Made by a program: the position numbers and the translations under genes. Below are positions 1-6,148 of a stretch of DNA of 8,659 bases, one piece after another; positions within the stretch are counted from its first letter, which is position 1, and each line of letters begins with the position of its first letter. The notes beneath the pieces are model-generated. The model saw only the letters and a list, made by a program, of their open reading frames with translations. It did not search any database and was not told where the DNA came from. The stretch lies in the NCBI GenBank assembly GCA_029259835.1, contig JAJDEL010000501.1, forward strand, positions 1 through 8,659. The letters are read 5' to 3'. Origin of the DNA: Planctomicrobium sp. Its GTDB lineage: Bacteria; Planctomycetota; Planctomycetia; Planctomycetales; Planctomycetaceae.

Positions 1-212
1 TAACAATCAGTAAGGCGCAGACTCTCCTGCGCGAAGCTGTCGATGTTCGGCGTCTTAATCAGATCATGCCCATAACATCCGATGTCTCCATACCCCAAAT
101 CGTCACACAAAACGACCACGATATTAGGGCGCTGTTCATTCCCTGCTGCTTGAACAATCGAAGGAAATATGGCATACGCCAAACTAAGGACAATTAGAAA
201 TTGACGCGACAT
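1..212 (-). CDS. Secreted sulfatase, N-terminal part (runs off the left edge)
   Basis: This is the first 70 residues of a type I (arylsulfatase-like) sulfatase, an enzyme that hydrolyses sulfate esters, in planctomycetes usually on algal polysaccharides. The start is ATG at 212, preceded by GGAG (219-222 on the plus strand) with a 6-nt spacer. Residues 1-22 form a signal peptide (MSRQFLIVLSLAYAIF, then a likely cut after VQA), so export is expected. Next come RPNIVVVLCDDLGYGDIGCYG, with the metal-binding Asp pair at residues 37-38, and the KTPNIDSFAQESLRLTDC block that precedes the formylglycine motif in this family. The catalytic Cys/Ser motif itself lies outside the window. The gene follows the complete sulfatase after 69 bp on the same strand, so the two probably act on related substrates. 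The family call is firm; the substrate cannot be inferred. Confidence 0.93.
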   Translation of the reverse strand, partial: MSRQFLIVLSLAYAIFPSIVQAAGNEQRPNIVVVLCDDLGYGDIGCYGHDLIKTPNIDSFAQESLRLTDC

Positions 213-281
213 TTTTTTCTCCAGAATTTCGGTGTTTATATCAATAAATATAATTTCGGCAGTAAGAATTTGAATGCAACA

Positions 282-1637
282 TCACTCACGCGGCGGTGCG
301 TCGGGGTTGGGCATTTCATCCAGGACTCTTTGCAGACGTTTTCGAACTTTTTGAAGTTGCTCTGTATCAAGAGAAGCAGCAAGTGACGCGGCTTCGAGTC
401 GATCTTCGCGCACGTCAAACATGCGACCATCCCCGTACAGTTTGTATCTTTTGTTTCTGGCGAAGCGAATTTTGGTGAATTGATCTTTATCCCAGCCAGG
501 GCGAGGATCGTAATGGCTGAAAATAATACGTCGGGGTTGCGGACGTTTTTCGCCAAGCAGAATCGGGTAGAAACTGATGCCATCGAGTCCGGCATTGTCT
601 GGAGCCGTTGCACCAGCTGCTTCCACAAGCGTCGGATAGAAGTCGGTCGAGTCGATGAGGTCTCGATTGATCCCATGTTTGATTATTCCGGTCCAGCGTG
701 CAATGAACGGAACGTGCGTTCCAGCTGCCGTGGTCAGTCCTTTCCCACCTTGCACCGGCCCATTCTTCGTTTGAGACGTAATCTTCAAGTGAGTTCCATT
801 GTCACTGTAAAAGAGAATCAACGTTTCTTCGGCGAGGCCGAGGCTTTCGACTTTCTGAACAACTCGACCGACGCATTTGTCCATGTACTCAACCATGTCG
901 GCAAAGTGTTTTGTGTCTTCCTCAAATCGTAGAGGTTCATTCGACCAATCTTGACTGTCTGGAGTCGGAACCATCGGCCAATGCGGCAGCGCCATTGGGT
1001 AGTAAACGAAGAACGGTTTCTCCGAGTCCTGCTTCTCTTCGAGATACTCGTTGATGTAGTCTACGAAGATGTCTGGCCCGTACTTCCCTTTGAAATCCAG
1101 CAACTCACCGTCTCGATAGACGCGAGGATCGGCGTACCGGGAGCCTTTGTCTTCAGTATGTCCGACATGCCAGGTACAGGAGCGCTGGAAGCCGGTCTCT
1201 TCAACACGCATTCCAGTGCCGCGTCGTTTGCTTGCTCCCGGATAGTCAGGGGGGTCGTAGCTTTGCAACTGCCACTTGCCTGACATGCAAGTGTCGTAAC
1301 CTGTTTTCCGCATCGCATGCCCGAAAGTTTTCTCTTTTGGATCGAGAATCCCGAAGTACAGCCAGTTGCGGTTGTTGTACTTCCCTGTCATTAACTGAAT
1401 ACGAGTATTCGTACAGAGCGGCTGGGAATACGCATGAGTGAACCGCATCCCTTCCTGAGCAAGTCGATCCAGGTTCGGCGTTTTGTGGCTGGTTCCACCA
1501 TAAGATTTCAGACACTCAACCCCAAGGTCGTCCGCCATGATCAGTATGATGTTCGGCCGCCGCTGGTTCGCCAGAGTATCTTCCGCTGCAAATGAGAATG
1601 CAAAAACCGCAACCATGATTGTGAACAACGCGCGCAT
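282..1637 (-). CDS. Secreted sulfatase with variant CTNTR active-site motif
   Basis: A complete 451-residue sulfatase. I chose ATG 1637 because GGAAG (1646-1650) lies 8 nt upstream and the signal peptide MRALFTIMVAVFAFSFAA then begins directly; an in-frame ATG at 1655 has no Shine-Dalgarno. A cut after TLA is likely. Family landmarks, in mature order: RPNIILIMADDLG with metal Asp at 36-37; the formylglycine-type motif PLCTNTRIQLMTG with Cys75 and Arg79; SGKW with Lys121; LPHWP with His219; FYSDNG with Asp279 and Asn280; and GGKG with Lys299. The C-terminus (RRIIFSHYDPRPGW and the KYKLYGDGRMFDV-like end) fits planctomycete sulfatases. The oddity is Asn instead of Pro in the Cys-x-Pro-x-Arg motif that formylglycine-generating enzyme recognises. 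It starts 23 bp after the Pycsar-effector-like gene and is followed by a second sulfatase. Substrate unknown. Confidence 0.93.
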   Translation of the reverse strand: MRALFTIMVAVFAFSFAAEDTLANQRRPNIILIMADDLGVECLKSYGGTSHKTPNLDRLAQEGMRFTHAYSQPLCTNTRIQLMTGKYNNRNWLYFGILDPKEKTFGHAMRKTGYDTCMSGKWQLQSYDPPDYPGASKRRGTGMRVEETGFQRSCTWHVGHTEDKGSRYADPRVYRDGELLDFKGKYGPDIFVDYINEYLEEKQDSEKPFFVYYPMALPHWPMVPTPDSQDWSNEPLRFEEDTKHFADMVEYMDKCVGRVVQKVESLGLAEETLILFYSDNGTHLKITSQTKNGPVQGGKGLTTAAGTHVPFIARWTGIIKHGINRDLIDSTDFYPTLVEAAGATAPDNAGLDGISFYPILLGEKRPQPRRIIFSHYDPRPGWDKDQFTKIRFARNKRYKLYGDGRMFDVREDRLEAASLAASLDTEQLQKVRKRLQRVLDEMPNPDAPPRE

Positions 1638-1645
1638 ACTTGAGA

Positions 1646-1650
1646 CTTCC
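1646..1650 (-). promoter_or_regulatory. Shine-Dalgarno deciding the sulfatase start
   Basis: GGAAG on the minus strand, 8 nt before ATG 1637. The alternative in-frame ATG at 1655 has no purine-rich site in front, so the shorter 451-residue form is preferred. The site lies in the 23-bp gap after the upstream gene. Confidence 0.6.
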
Positions 1651-1660
1651 AACATGATAA

Positions 1661-2275
1661 TTAGAACTGAATTACCAGAGTGTATAGCAAACCAAAGACC
1701 GCGCTGATCCCGAGCAGTTTGATTGATTCGGTAACACGGCGGTATTTTGAGTTTGAAATATGTGAATCGATCAAAAGTCCTGCCATAACTTCTTGTTTGA
1801 GCCCCGCCATTCCAAGATCTTCGCAGTCCTGGATGAATTGATCTGAGTCAGTGATGGAGTAACGGTGGGCAATCGCGGCAGCGTGAAAGTGAGCGCATTT
1901 TTCGAGTGCAGGGTGGCGTCCCTTAAGGCGAAATGGATGCACACACAAGAACGCCCAAATGCAGGAGACGCTTGTGCAAATGAGCCAGCCTGCGAATAAT
2001 ATCCCCGCAATGATCGGCCACCAAGTGAAGGGGTGCTCATTAGCAGGTAGGTGAAAGAACGGTTTCAATGTGGGAATCAACATGCTTGCCAACGCGCCAG
2101 CAACGGTTAAGACCACGGTTGCTTTAGCATCTGCAAATCGAATCCACTCTGCGGTGATTTGATATGTGTCAATAAAGTTCTCGACTTCCAGCGACTCGGT
2201 GTTCTCCACGAGATTTTGCACCGCAGATGTTGGAGTTTTATCTGCATCGGGAACATCTTGGGATTCTGTGGGCAA
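1661..2275 (-). CDS. Pycsar-effector-like membrane protein (DUF5706/PycTM family)
   Basis: A 204-residue membrane protein. The start is TTG at 2275: there is no ATG or GTG before the conserved part, and AGAGG lies 6 nt upstream. Residues 1-35 are polar. The family block EWIRFADAKATVVLTVAGAL (residues 43-62) leads into helix 1 (about 52-73). Helix 2 is about 84-113 and ends in CVHPF. A cytoplasmic stretch (114-184) contains HFHAAAIAHRYS and ends in SHISNSKYRRVTESI, and helix 3 is about 185-202. The ADAKA start, the Pro after helix 2 and the S-x-(2,3)-KYR motif before the last helix match, from memory, the DUF5706 domain of PycTM effectors. In Pycsar these are opened by cCMP or cUMP to disrupt the membrane during phage infection. 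No nucleotide cyclase is visible in the window, so an orphan or housekeeping role is possible. It may be co-transcribed with the sulfatase 23 bp downstream. Confidence 0.72.
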   Translation of the reverse strand: MPTESQDVPDADKTPTSAVQNLVENTESLEVENFIDTYQITAEWIRFADAKATVVLTVAGALASMLIPTLKPFFHLPANEHPFTWWPIIAGILFAGWLICTSVSCIWAFLCVHPFRLKGRHPALEKCAHFHAAAIAHRYSITDSDQFIQDCEDLGMAGLKQEVMAGLLIDSHISNSKYRRVTESIKLLGISAVFGLLYTLVIQF

Positions 2276-2281
2276 ATGGCA

Positions 2282-2286
2282 CCTCT
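2282..2286 (-). promoter_or_regulatory. Shine-Dalgarno supporting a TTG start
   Basis: AGAGG on the minus strand, 6 nt before TTG 2275. The next in-frame Met is residue 66, inside the first membrane helix, so this site decides the start of the Pycsar-effector-like gene. Confidence 0.55.
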
Positions 2287-2399
2287 GGATGTTGGGAGTG
2301 AATGATCGGCCTGAAATCGTAACGTTTGTTCAAAGACATGTCAGTCAATAATAGGGTGAGACCAATTTTGCGACTGATTTATATCTCATCACTCGACAG

Positions 2400-3263
2400 T
2401 CATTGAATTGAAATGGTTCGCTTTCCTTGCGTTGGTTCTCGTGTCACTCCTGCTGAGTATGCATTGTATTTGAGCTGAACTCTCACTTTCACACCACATG
2501 GTGGCTCAAGCAGCAAATGAAACGATTCCGCAGAAATCGGAAAAGCCGTGATTAGCTTGAAGTCGTCGCTCCATTCGCTCCGGATGCCATAGATCAAGAA
2601 TGCATGCAATGCTTCGGGATCGGGAGAATTCGCGAGAGTTAACAAGTCGGAGATCGCTTGAATGCGTTGCTTGCCAGTCCCGATCTCTTCAATGATGCGA
2701 TAGCATTTCAATTGTCGATAATTCACATCAGTCAAATGAGGGTCGACAATGTGGCGTGAGCGGCGTAGTCGAGCGATCTCAGAACGACGCCCGCGAAACA
2801 TAATGCGACCCAGAAAATACGTTAGGTTCAGCAACAGCGTTCCATGCCTAGTAATAGGTTGAAATGTCGGTCGTGAGAACTCCAAAGCTGTTTCGAGTGA
2901 CCGTTCAGTCCACCTTTCACGTTTCTGCCCGTAGGGAGTTTCTATTAGACTGAAAAGATACCCGTAGGAATGTTGAATCCCTGCATGAACAACCGGAGAG
3001 TCCATCGAGACTCCAGTCAGTTCGCCGAGTAACTTCAAAATGGATGGATCAACGATTTCTTCACTGGTATTGTCATCAACATTCAGGCATTCACCCCAGA
3101 GATTAAGTAATGACTGGCATTTCCCGGAACGACAAATCTGCTCGTAAAGTTCTGGAGCACGGAGTTTGAGGAGAGAGGCTGCCGAGATCGCGGATTGGTT
3201 ACCAGAAATAATCTCCTGAGCGAGATTGTTCAACCTTTCATTCCAGTCAATTGCCCCACTCAC
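2400..3263 (-). CDS. Hypothetical protein, 287 residues, GTG start
   Basis: I do not recognise this protein. The start is GTG at 3263, with GGGAG (3275-3279) 11 nt upstream; no other start fits before Met87. It has no signal peptide and no clear membrane helix, so it is probably cytoplasmic. Blocks that look conserved rather than random are GYLFSLIETPYGQKRERW (101-118), HGTLLLNLTYFLGRIMFRG (140-158), YRQLKCYRIIEEIGTGKQR (182-200) and a C-terminal VKVRVQLKYNAYSAGV (258-273). The middle (155-172) is Arg-rich. I see no Walker, HTH, zinc, cyclase or nuclease motif. It lies between a small membrane protein (66 bp upstream) and the Pycsar-effector-like gene (124 bp downstream), all on one strand. 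Its start codon is inside one arm of a perfect inverted repeat (separate entry), which suggests translational control. The coding call is firm from length and context; the function is unknown. Confidence 0.82.
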   Translation of the reverse strand: MSGAIDWNERLNNLAQEIISGNQSAISAASLLKLRAPELYEQICRSGKCQSLLNLWGECLNVDDNTSEEIVDPSILKLLGELTGVSMDSPVVHAGIQHSYGYLFSLIETPYGQKRERWTERSLETALEFSRPTFQPITRHGTLLLNLTYFLGRIMFRGRRSEIARLRRSRHIVDPHLTDVNYRQLKCYRIIEEIGTGKQRIQAISDLLTLANSPDPEALHAFLIYGIRSEWSDDFKLITAFPISAESFHLLLEPPCGVKVRVQLKYNAYSAGVTREPTQGKRTISIQ

Positions 3264-3303
3264 AATGCAGAGTTCTCCCGCATGAATAAAGTCTGCATTG
3301 TGA
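3260..3303 (-). promoter_or_regulatory. Perfect 12-bp inverted repeat over a GTG start codon
   Basis: The arms are TCACAATGCAGA and TCTGCATTGTGA (3260-3271 and 3292-3303), identical in reverse complement without mismatch, around a 20-nt centre. In the minus-strand transcript the Shine-Dalgarno GGGAG (3275-3279) falls in the loop, and the GTG start of the 287-residue protein (3263-3261) is base-paired in the 3' arm. This geometry fits an RNA hairpin that limits translation initiation. A DNA operator is the alternative. There is no T-tract, so it is not an intrinsic terminator. The repeat is seen directly; the function is inference. Confidence 0.6.
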
Positions 3304-3329
3304 ACGAGTCGCGTTGATTCCTCAATGGT

Positions 3330-3620
3330 TCACACATCAGGCTGGGTTGAATCGGGAGATTTTCGATGGAGTTCTCCACACGCAAGGCGTTGCGTAAAAT
3401 CGAGCAGACCGCGAAATCGAAAACCTGGATCGACGTATTGTTCAATCACGTAGAACGCAAAGTAGTAGAATCGACAGAAACTCCAGACGCTGATGGCAAG
3501 CAAGATCGCGACCTGCCAGGAAAGCGTCAGGTAGATCAAGATGAAGGACGCGAACAGCCCCAGGATCAGAAAAAGAAGCCCTTTGAAAATGATCAACCGC
3601 CGATTAGTAATGTCCATCAT
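3330..3620 (-). CDS. Small two-helix membrane protein, hypothetical
   Basis: A 96-residue protein starting at ATG 3620 (or ATG 3617, the next codon). A TTG at 3641 would add seven residues but has no Shine-Dalgarno; none of the candidate starts has a strong one. The sequence begins MMDITNRRLIIFKG, then two hydrophobic helices (about residues 13-33 and 37-58) separated by a tight turn, then a conserved-looking aromatic stretch, CRFYYFAFYVIEQYVDPG (49-66), and a short polar tail (67-96). The aromatic block followed by YVDPG and FRFRGL resembles small membrane proteins I associate with planctomycetes (memory only). It is not a known enzyme or transporter. It follows uup after 127 bp and precedes the 287-residue unknown after 66 bp, on the same strand. 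Confidence 0.78.
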   Translation of the reverse strand: MMDITNRRLIIFKGLLFLILGLFASFILIYLTLSWQVAILLAISVWSFCRFYYFAFYVIEQYVDPGFRFRGLLDFTQRLACGELHRKSPDSTQPDV

Positions 3621-3696
3621 TGCGAAGTCCGAAGGTTTCAACCGAGGTGAATAGGGGATAAGCCGATTTCAAGACATCATCCTTACGATTGAAACA

Positions 3697-3724
3697 TCAT
3701 TGGTGATGGATGAATTCATCACTG
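3697..3724 (-). other. Hairpin-prone spacer downstream of uup
   Basis: The 127-bp gap after uup contains GTGATG (3703-3708) and CATCAC (3717-3722), a 6-bp stem with an 8-nt loop, and overlapping it the 12-bp palindrome GATGAATTCATC (3709-3720). A further CATCA just upstream can pair with the same TGATG, so two hairpins compete. No T-run follows on either strand, so I do not call a terminator. It may be chance. Confidence 0.25.
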
Positions 3725-3747
3725 GTCGTTGGATTCCGAAAGGTCGT

Positions 3748-5535
3748 TTACTCCTTCGCAGACAATTCTTCCCAGCGTTCGTAAATTGTTGTTAGTTCAT
3801 CACCGAGTGATTGCAAGCGTGCTGTTCGAGAAGCGATGGTCGGTCCATCCTGTTTGAAGAATTCTGGATCGGCCATTGCCGATTGTAGCTCTGCCTGCTC
3901 GGTTTCCAGAACTTCTATCTTCCCTGGAAGAGATTCGAGTTCTTGCTTTTCTTTGAAAGAGAGCTTCGGCTTTTGTTCTTTCAGTTTGACTTTGCCGGTC
4001 TGTATTGATTTTCGATTTATGGAAACTGCCTCGACAGGTCGAGATCGCTGGCGCAGGTAGTCGTCGTACCCGCCAGCGTAGTCGGCAATCGTGCCATCAC
4101 CGTCCAGAACAAGTGTGCTGGTGACGACGTTATTGAGAAAAGCACGGTCGTGGCTGACGAGTAAAACCGTCCCGGAATAGCTGATCATCAAGTCTTCGAG
4201 AAGTTCGAGAGTCTCGGAATCGAGATCGTTCGTTGGTTCGTCAAGGACCATTAGATTCGAAGTTCGTTTGAAGATCCGAGCAAGCAGCATTCGGTTCCGT
4301 TCTCCTCCTGAGAGATACCTTGCTGGCCTGCGCGCACGTTCTGGCGTGAACAAAAAGTCCTGGAGATATCCGTAAATGTGCTTCTGCTTCCCGTTGATTA
4401 ACAATTGATCCTGACCTTCGCCGACGTTTTCGACGACTGTCTTTTCGTCGTCAATTTGCTCGCGGAGTTGATCGAAGTAAATGACTTGCAAATTCGTGCC
4501 ATGTCGGATCGTTCCGGAGGTCGGCTCCAACTCACCAAGAATCAGTTTCAACAGCGTACTCTTCCCGGCACCGTTCGGACCGATGATGCCAATTTTGTCG
4601 CCCCTGGAAATTTCTGTCGTGAATGAGTCCACAATCGGGACTCCATCGTCATAAGCAAAAGAGATGTCCTTCGCCTGCATGACAAGATGACCAGAACGAT
4701 CTGCTTCTCCGGCTTTCATTTTCACATTGCCAATTTTGTCTCGCCGTTCACTTCGCTCATCTCGCAATTTTTTGAGTGCACGAACTCGACCTTCGTTACG
4801 AGTTCGACGGGCTTTGATTCCCTGACGAATCCAAACTTCTTCTTCGGCAAGTTTCTTGTCGAACGCAGAATTCTGCTGCTGCTCAGCATGTAACGCATCG
4901 TCGCGACGTTTCAAGAATGTTTGATAGTCGCAGGTCCAGTCGAATAACCGACCACGGTCGACTTCAAGGATTCGAGTCGCCAGCGCCTGCAAGAAGACAC
5001 GGTCGTGTGTCACGAACAGTATTGTTCCTTGAAAACTCGACAAAAAGCCTTCGAGCCAAGTGATCGATTCGATGTCAAGGTGGTTCGTTGGTTCATCCAG
5101 AAGAAGTAAATCAGGCTCACGAATGAGGGCTTGCGCCAGCAGCGCCCGACGCTTCATTCCGGACGATAATTGCGAGAACGAAGCATCGGCAGTGAGATTC
5201 ATTTGTGTAAGCAGTCGCTCCAGCGTCTGGTCAACTTCCCATTCTTCTCGGTGGTTGTCTCCTAAACCTTCCCGCACGAGGTCGGCGACCGATTGCGATG
5301 TCCCATCTGGAACATCTTGAACGAGACGCGCAATTTTGATCCCATCTGCTGTTTTAATAATGCCATTATCAGGCGGCACATCCCCAGCGATGAGTTGCAT
5401 GAGCGTCGACTTACCAGCACCATTGCGACCAAGCAAACCGATCCGCTCACCTCGACCTATTTCCAGGTCGGTATTTTCCAACAGCGATGGTCCCGCCCAG
5501 GTGAACGAGACATTTCGCATACTCAACAGTGACAT
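3748..5535 (-). CDS. uup: ABC-F ATPase Uup
   Basis: A 595-residue soluble ABC-F protein with two ATPase domains and no membrane segment. ABC-F proteins act on ribosomes; Uup is linked to ribosome rescue or assembly and to suppression of transposon precise excision (family knowledge). The start is ATG 5535, with GGAG 6 nt upstream; MSLLSMRNVSFTW aligns with the usual Uup start, so the 23-residue extension to 5604 is not used. Domain 1 has Walker A GRNGAGKST (36-44), signature LSSGM (123-127), Walker B with LLLDEPTNHLD (to 154) and a TH switch (176-177). The interdomain arm (about 200-285) carries the basic WIRQGIKARRTRNEGRVRAL typical of Uup. Domain 2 has GPNGAGKST (319-327), LSGGERNR (408-415), VLDEPTNDLD (about 430-439) and SHDR (461-464). 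The C-terminal coiled coil (about 527-595) separates Uup from EttA. Domain 1 has Ser in place of the first Gly of LSGG. Confidence 0.92.
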   Translation of the reverse strand: MSLLSMRNVSFTWAGPSLLENTDLEIGRGERIGLLGRNGAGKSTLMQLIAGDVPPDNGIIKTADGIKIARLVQDVPDGTSQSVADLVREGLGDNHREEWEVDQTLERLLTQMNLTADASFSQLSSGMKRRALLAQALIREPDLLLLDEPTNHLDIESITWLEGFLSSFQGTILFVTHDRVFLQALATRILEVDRGRLFDWTCDYQTFLKRRDDALHAEQQQNSAFDKKLAEEEVWIRQGIKARRTRNEGRVRALKKLRDERSERRDKIGNVKMKAGEADRSGHLVMQAKDISFAYDDGVPIVDSFTTEISRGDKIGIIGPNGAGKSTLLKLILGELEPTSGTIRHGTNLQVIYFDQLREQIDDEKTVVENVGEGQDQLLINGKQKHIYGYLQDFLFTPERARRPARYLSGGERNRMLLARIFKRTSNLMVLDEPTNDLDSETLELLEDLMISYSGTVLLVSHDRAFLNNVVTSTLVLDGDGTIADYAGGYDDYLRQRSRPVEAVSINRKSIQTGKVKLKEQKPKLSFKEKQELESLPGKIEVLETEQAELQSAMADPEFFKQDGPTIASRTARLQSLGDELTTIYERWEELSAKE

Positions 5536-5541
5536 CAACGA

Positions 5542-5545
5542 CTCC
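5542..5545 (-). promoter_or_regulatory. Shine-Dalgarno deciding the uup start
   Basis: GGAG on the minus strand, 6 nt before ATG 5535. It supports the start that matches the Uup family N-terminus over the longer in-frame ATG at 5604. Confidence 0.65.
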
Positions 5546-5559
5546 AAGGTGGCAAACTG

Positions 5560-5568
5560 ATCATAACA
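5560..5568 (-). promoter_or_regulatory. Candidate extended -10 promoter for uup
   Basis: TGTTATGAT on the minus strand fits an extended -10 element (TGnTATAAT, one mismatch). No good -35 lies 17 bp upstream, which extended -10 promoters tolerate. Transcription would start near 5553, giving a leader of roughly 18 nt with the GGAG site in it. The 151-bp gap before uup has room for an independent promoter. By eye only. Confidence 0.4.
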
Positions 5569-5686
5569 CCAGCGGAAGTCTATCGCTTTAGACATACGTG
5601 GCAAGGACAGGCAGCTACCAGATTCTCAGGAAGTCGTTGAGAGATTGCACAGGCGAAGACGAACGGGATCCGGAAGTCATCGCAAA

Positions 5687-6088
5687 CTACCAGAGTTCCA
5701 AAAGACGACTTCCGAAGACTATGAAGATGACAGTCACCGCCGACAAATTTGCTGTCACAACTGCCGCGGTTCCTAATCGCATCATTTGACTGATGTCTTT
5801 ACTCAGATGGTGCTTGAACTCATTAACGATGAAGCTCAATAGCTGATGAAAGAGTTCGACCGAAAGCGTGAGGCCGAGCGTGAGTATCAATATCAGCCAC
5901 TCAGATTTTGCCAATCCGAACACAAGTCCCGATGCAAACACCATCGCCCCAATAAACAAATACAGGAAAAGAATTGAGTCCGTTCGCAAACCGATCCGGA
6001 ACCCTGTTTCGGCATCAACAAGTCGTTGCCTCCACGGAGATCGAGTTTGTTTCGCAATCTGTATTTCGTGGCTGGATGGAGTAAGCAT
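5687..6088 (-). CDS. Degenerate DgkA-like (diacylglycerol/undecaprenol kinase fold) membrane protein
   Basis: A 133-residue membrane protein starting at ATG 6088 (only a weak GAAG site upstream). After a polar N-terminus come an amphipathic segment, WRQRLVDAETGFRIGLR (19-35), and three hydrophobic helices: about 38-58, 63-89 and 104-127. This layout, the GLR turn, the EW before helix 2, an Ε at residue 78 inside helix 2 (LSVELF) and LGTAAV before helix 3 match the small prokaryotic DgkA family. My hand alignment to E. coli DgkA keeps Glu69 (Glu78 here), but Asn72 is His81, Glu76 is Ser85, and the Lys94-Asp95 pair before GSAAV is Met-Arg (103-104). Loss of these suggests it is not an active kinase, or has another substrate. 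It is divergent from the FlgM-like gene and 151 bp upstream of uup. It could also be an unrelated three-helix protein. Confidence 0.6.
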   Translation of the reverse strand: MLTPSSHEIQIAKQTRSPWRQRLVDAETGFRIGLRTDSILFLYLFIGAMVFASGLVFGLAKSEWLILILTLGLTLSVELFHQLLSFIVNEFKHHLSKDISQMMRLGTAAVVTANLSAVTVIFIVFGSRLLELW

Positions 6089-6118
6089 ATTCTTCGTGAT
6101 TTAGAAGAAGGAGTCGGA

Positions 6119-6148
6119 AATTTACCTCGGGATGCGAATTCAGGTCAA
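6119..6148 (-). promoter_or_regulatory. Candidate promoter of the DgkA-like gene
   Basis: Minus-strand TTGACC (6148-6143) and TAAATT (6124-6119) are separated by 18 bp and match sigma-70 hexamers at 5/6 and 4/6. The leader to ATG 6088 would be about 24 nt. A TTGACA (6171-6166) further upstream has no good partner. By eye only. Confidence 0.3.

Noticed and set aside
480..1283. Long plus-strand ORFs (480-932 and 951-1283) opposite the sulfatase
   Set aside because: They lie wholly antisense to a clear sulfatase with conserved motifs throughout, and their translations show no family features.
2276..2399. Possible promoter (TTGACT) before the Pycsar-effector-like gene
   Set aside because: No -10 hexamer at an acceptable spacing, and no terminator-like hairpin in the gap either.
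3366..3650. Plus-strand 94-codon ORF opposite the small membrane protein
   Set aside because: The translation is Lys/Gln/Asp-rich and without pattern, a mirror of the hydrophobic helices on the other strand.
5598..5789. Plus-strand 63-codon ORF in the uup/DgkA-like gap
   Set aside because: GTG start without a Shine-Dalgarno, half of it antisense to the DgkA-like gene, and no recognisable product.
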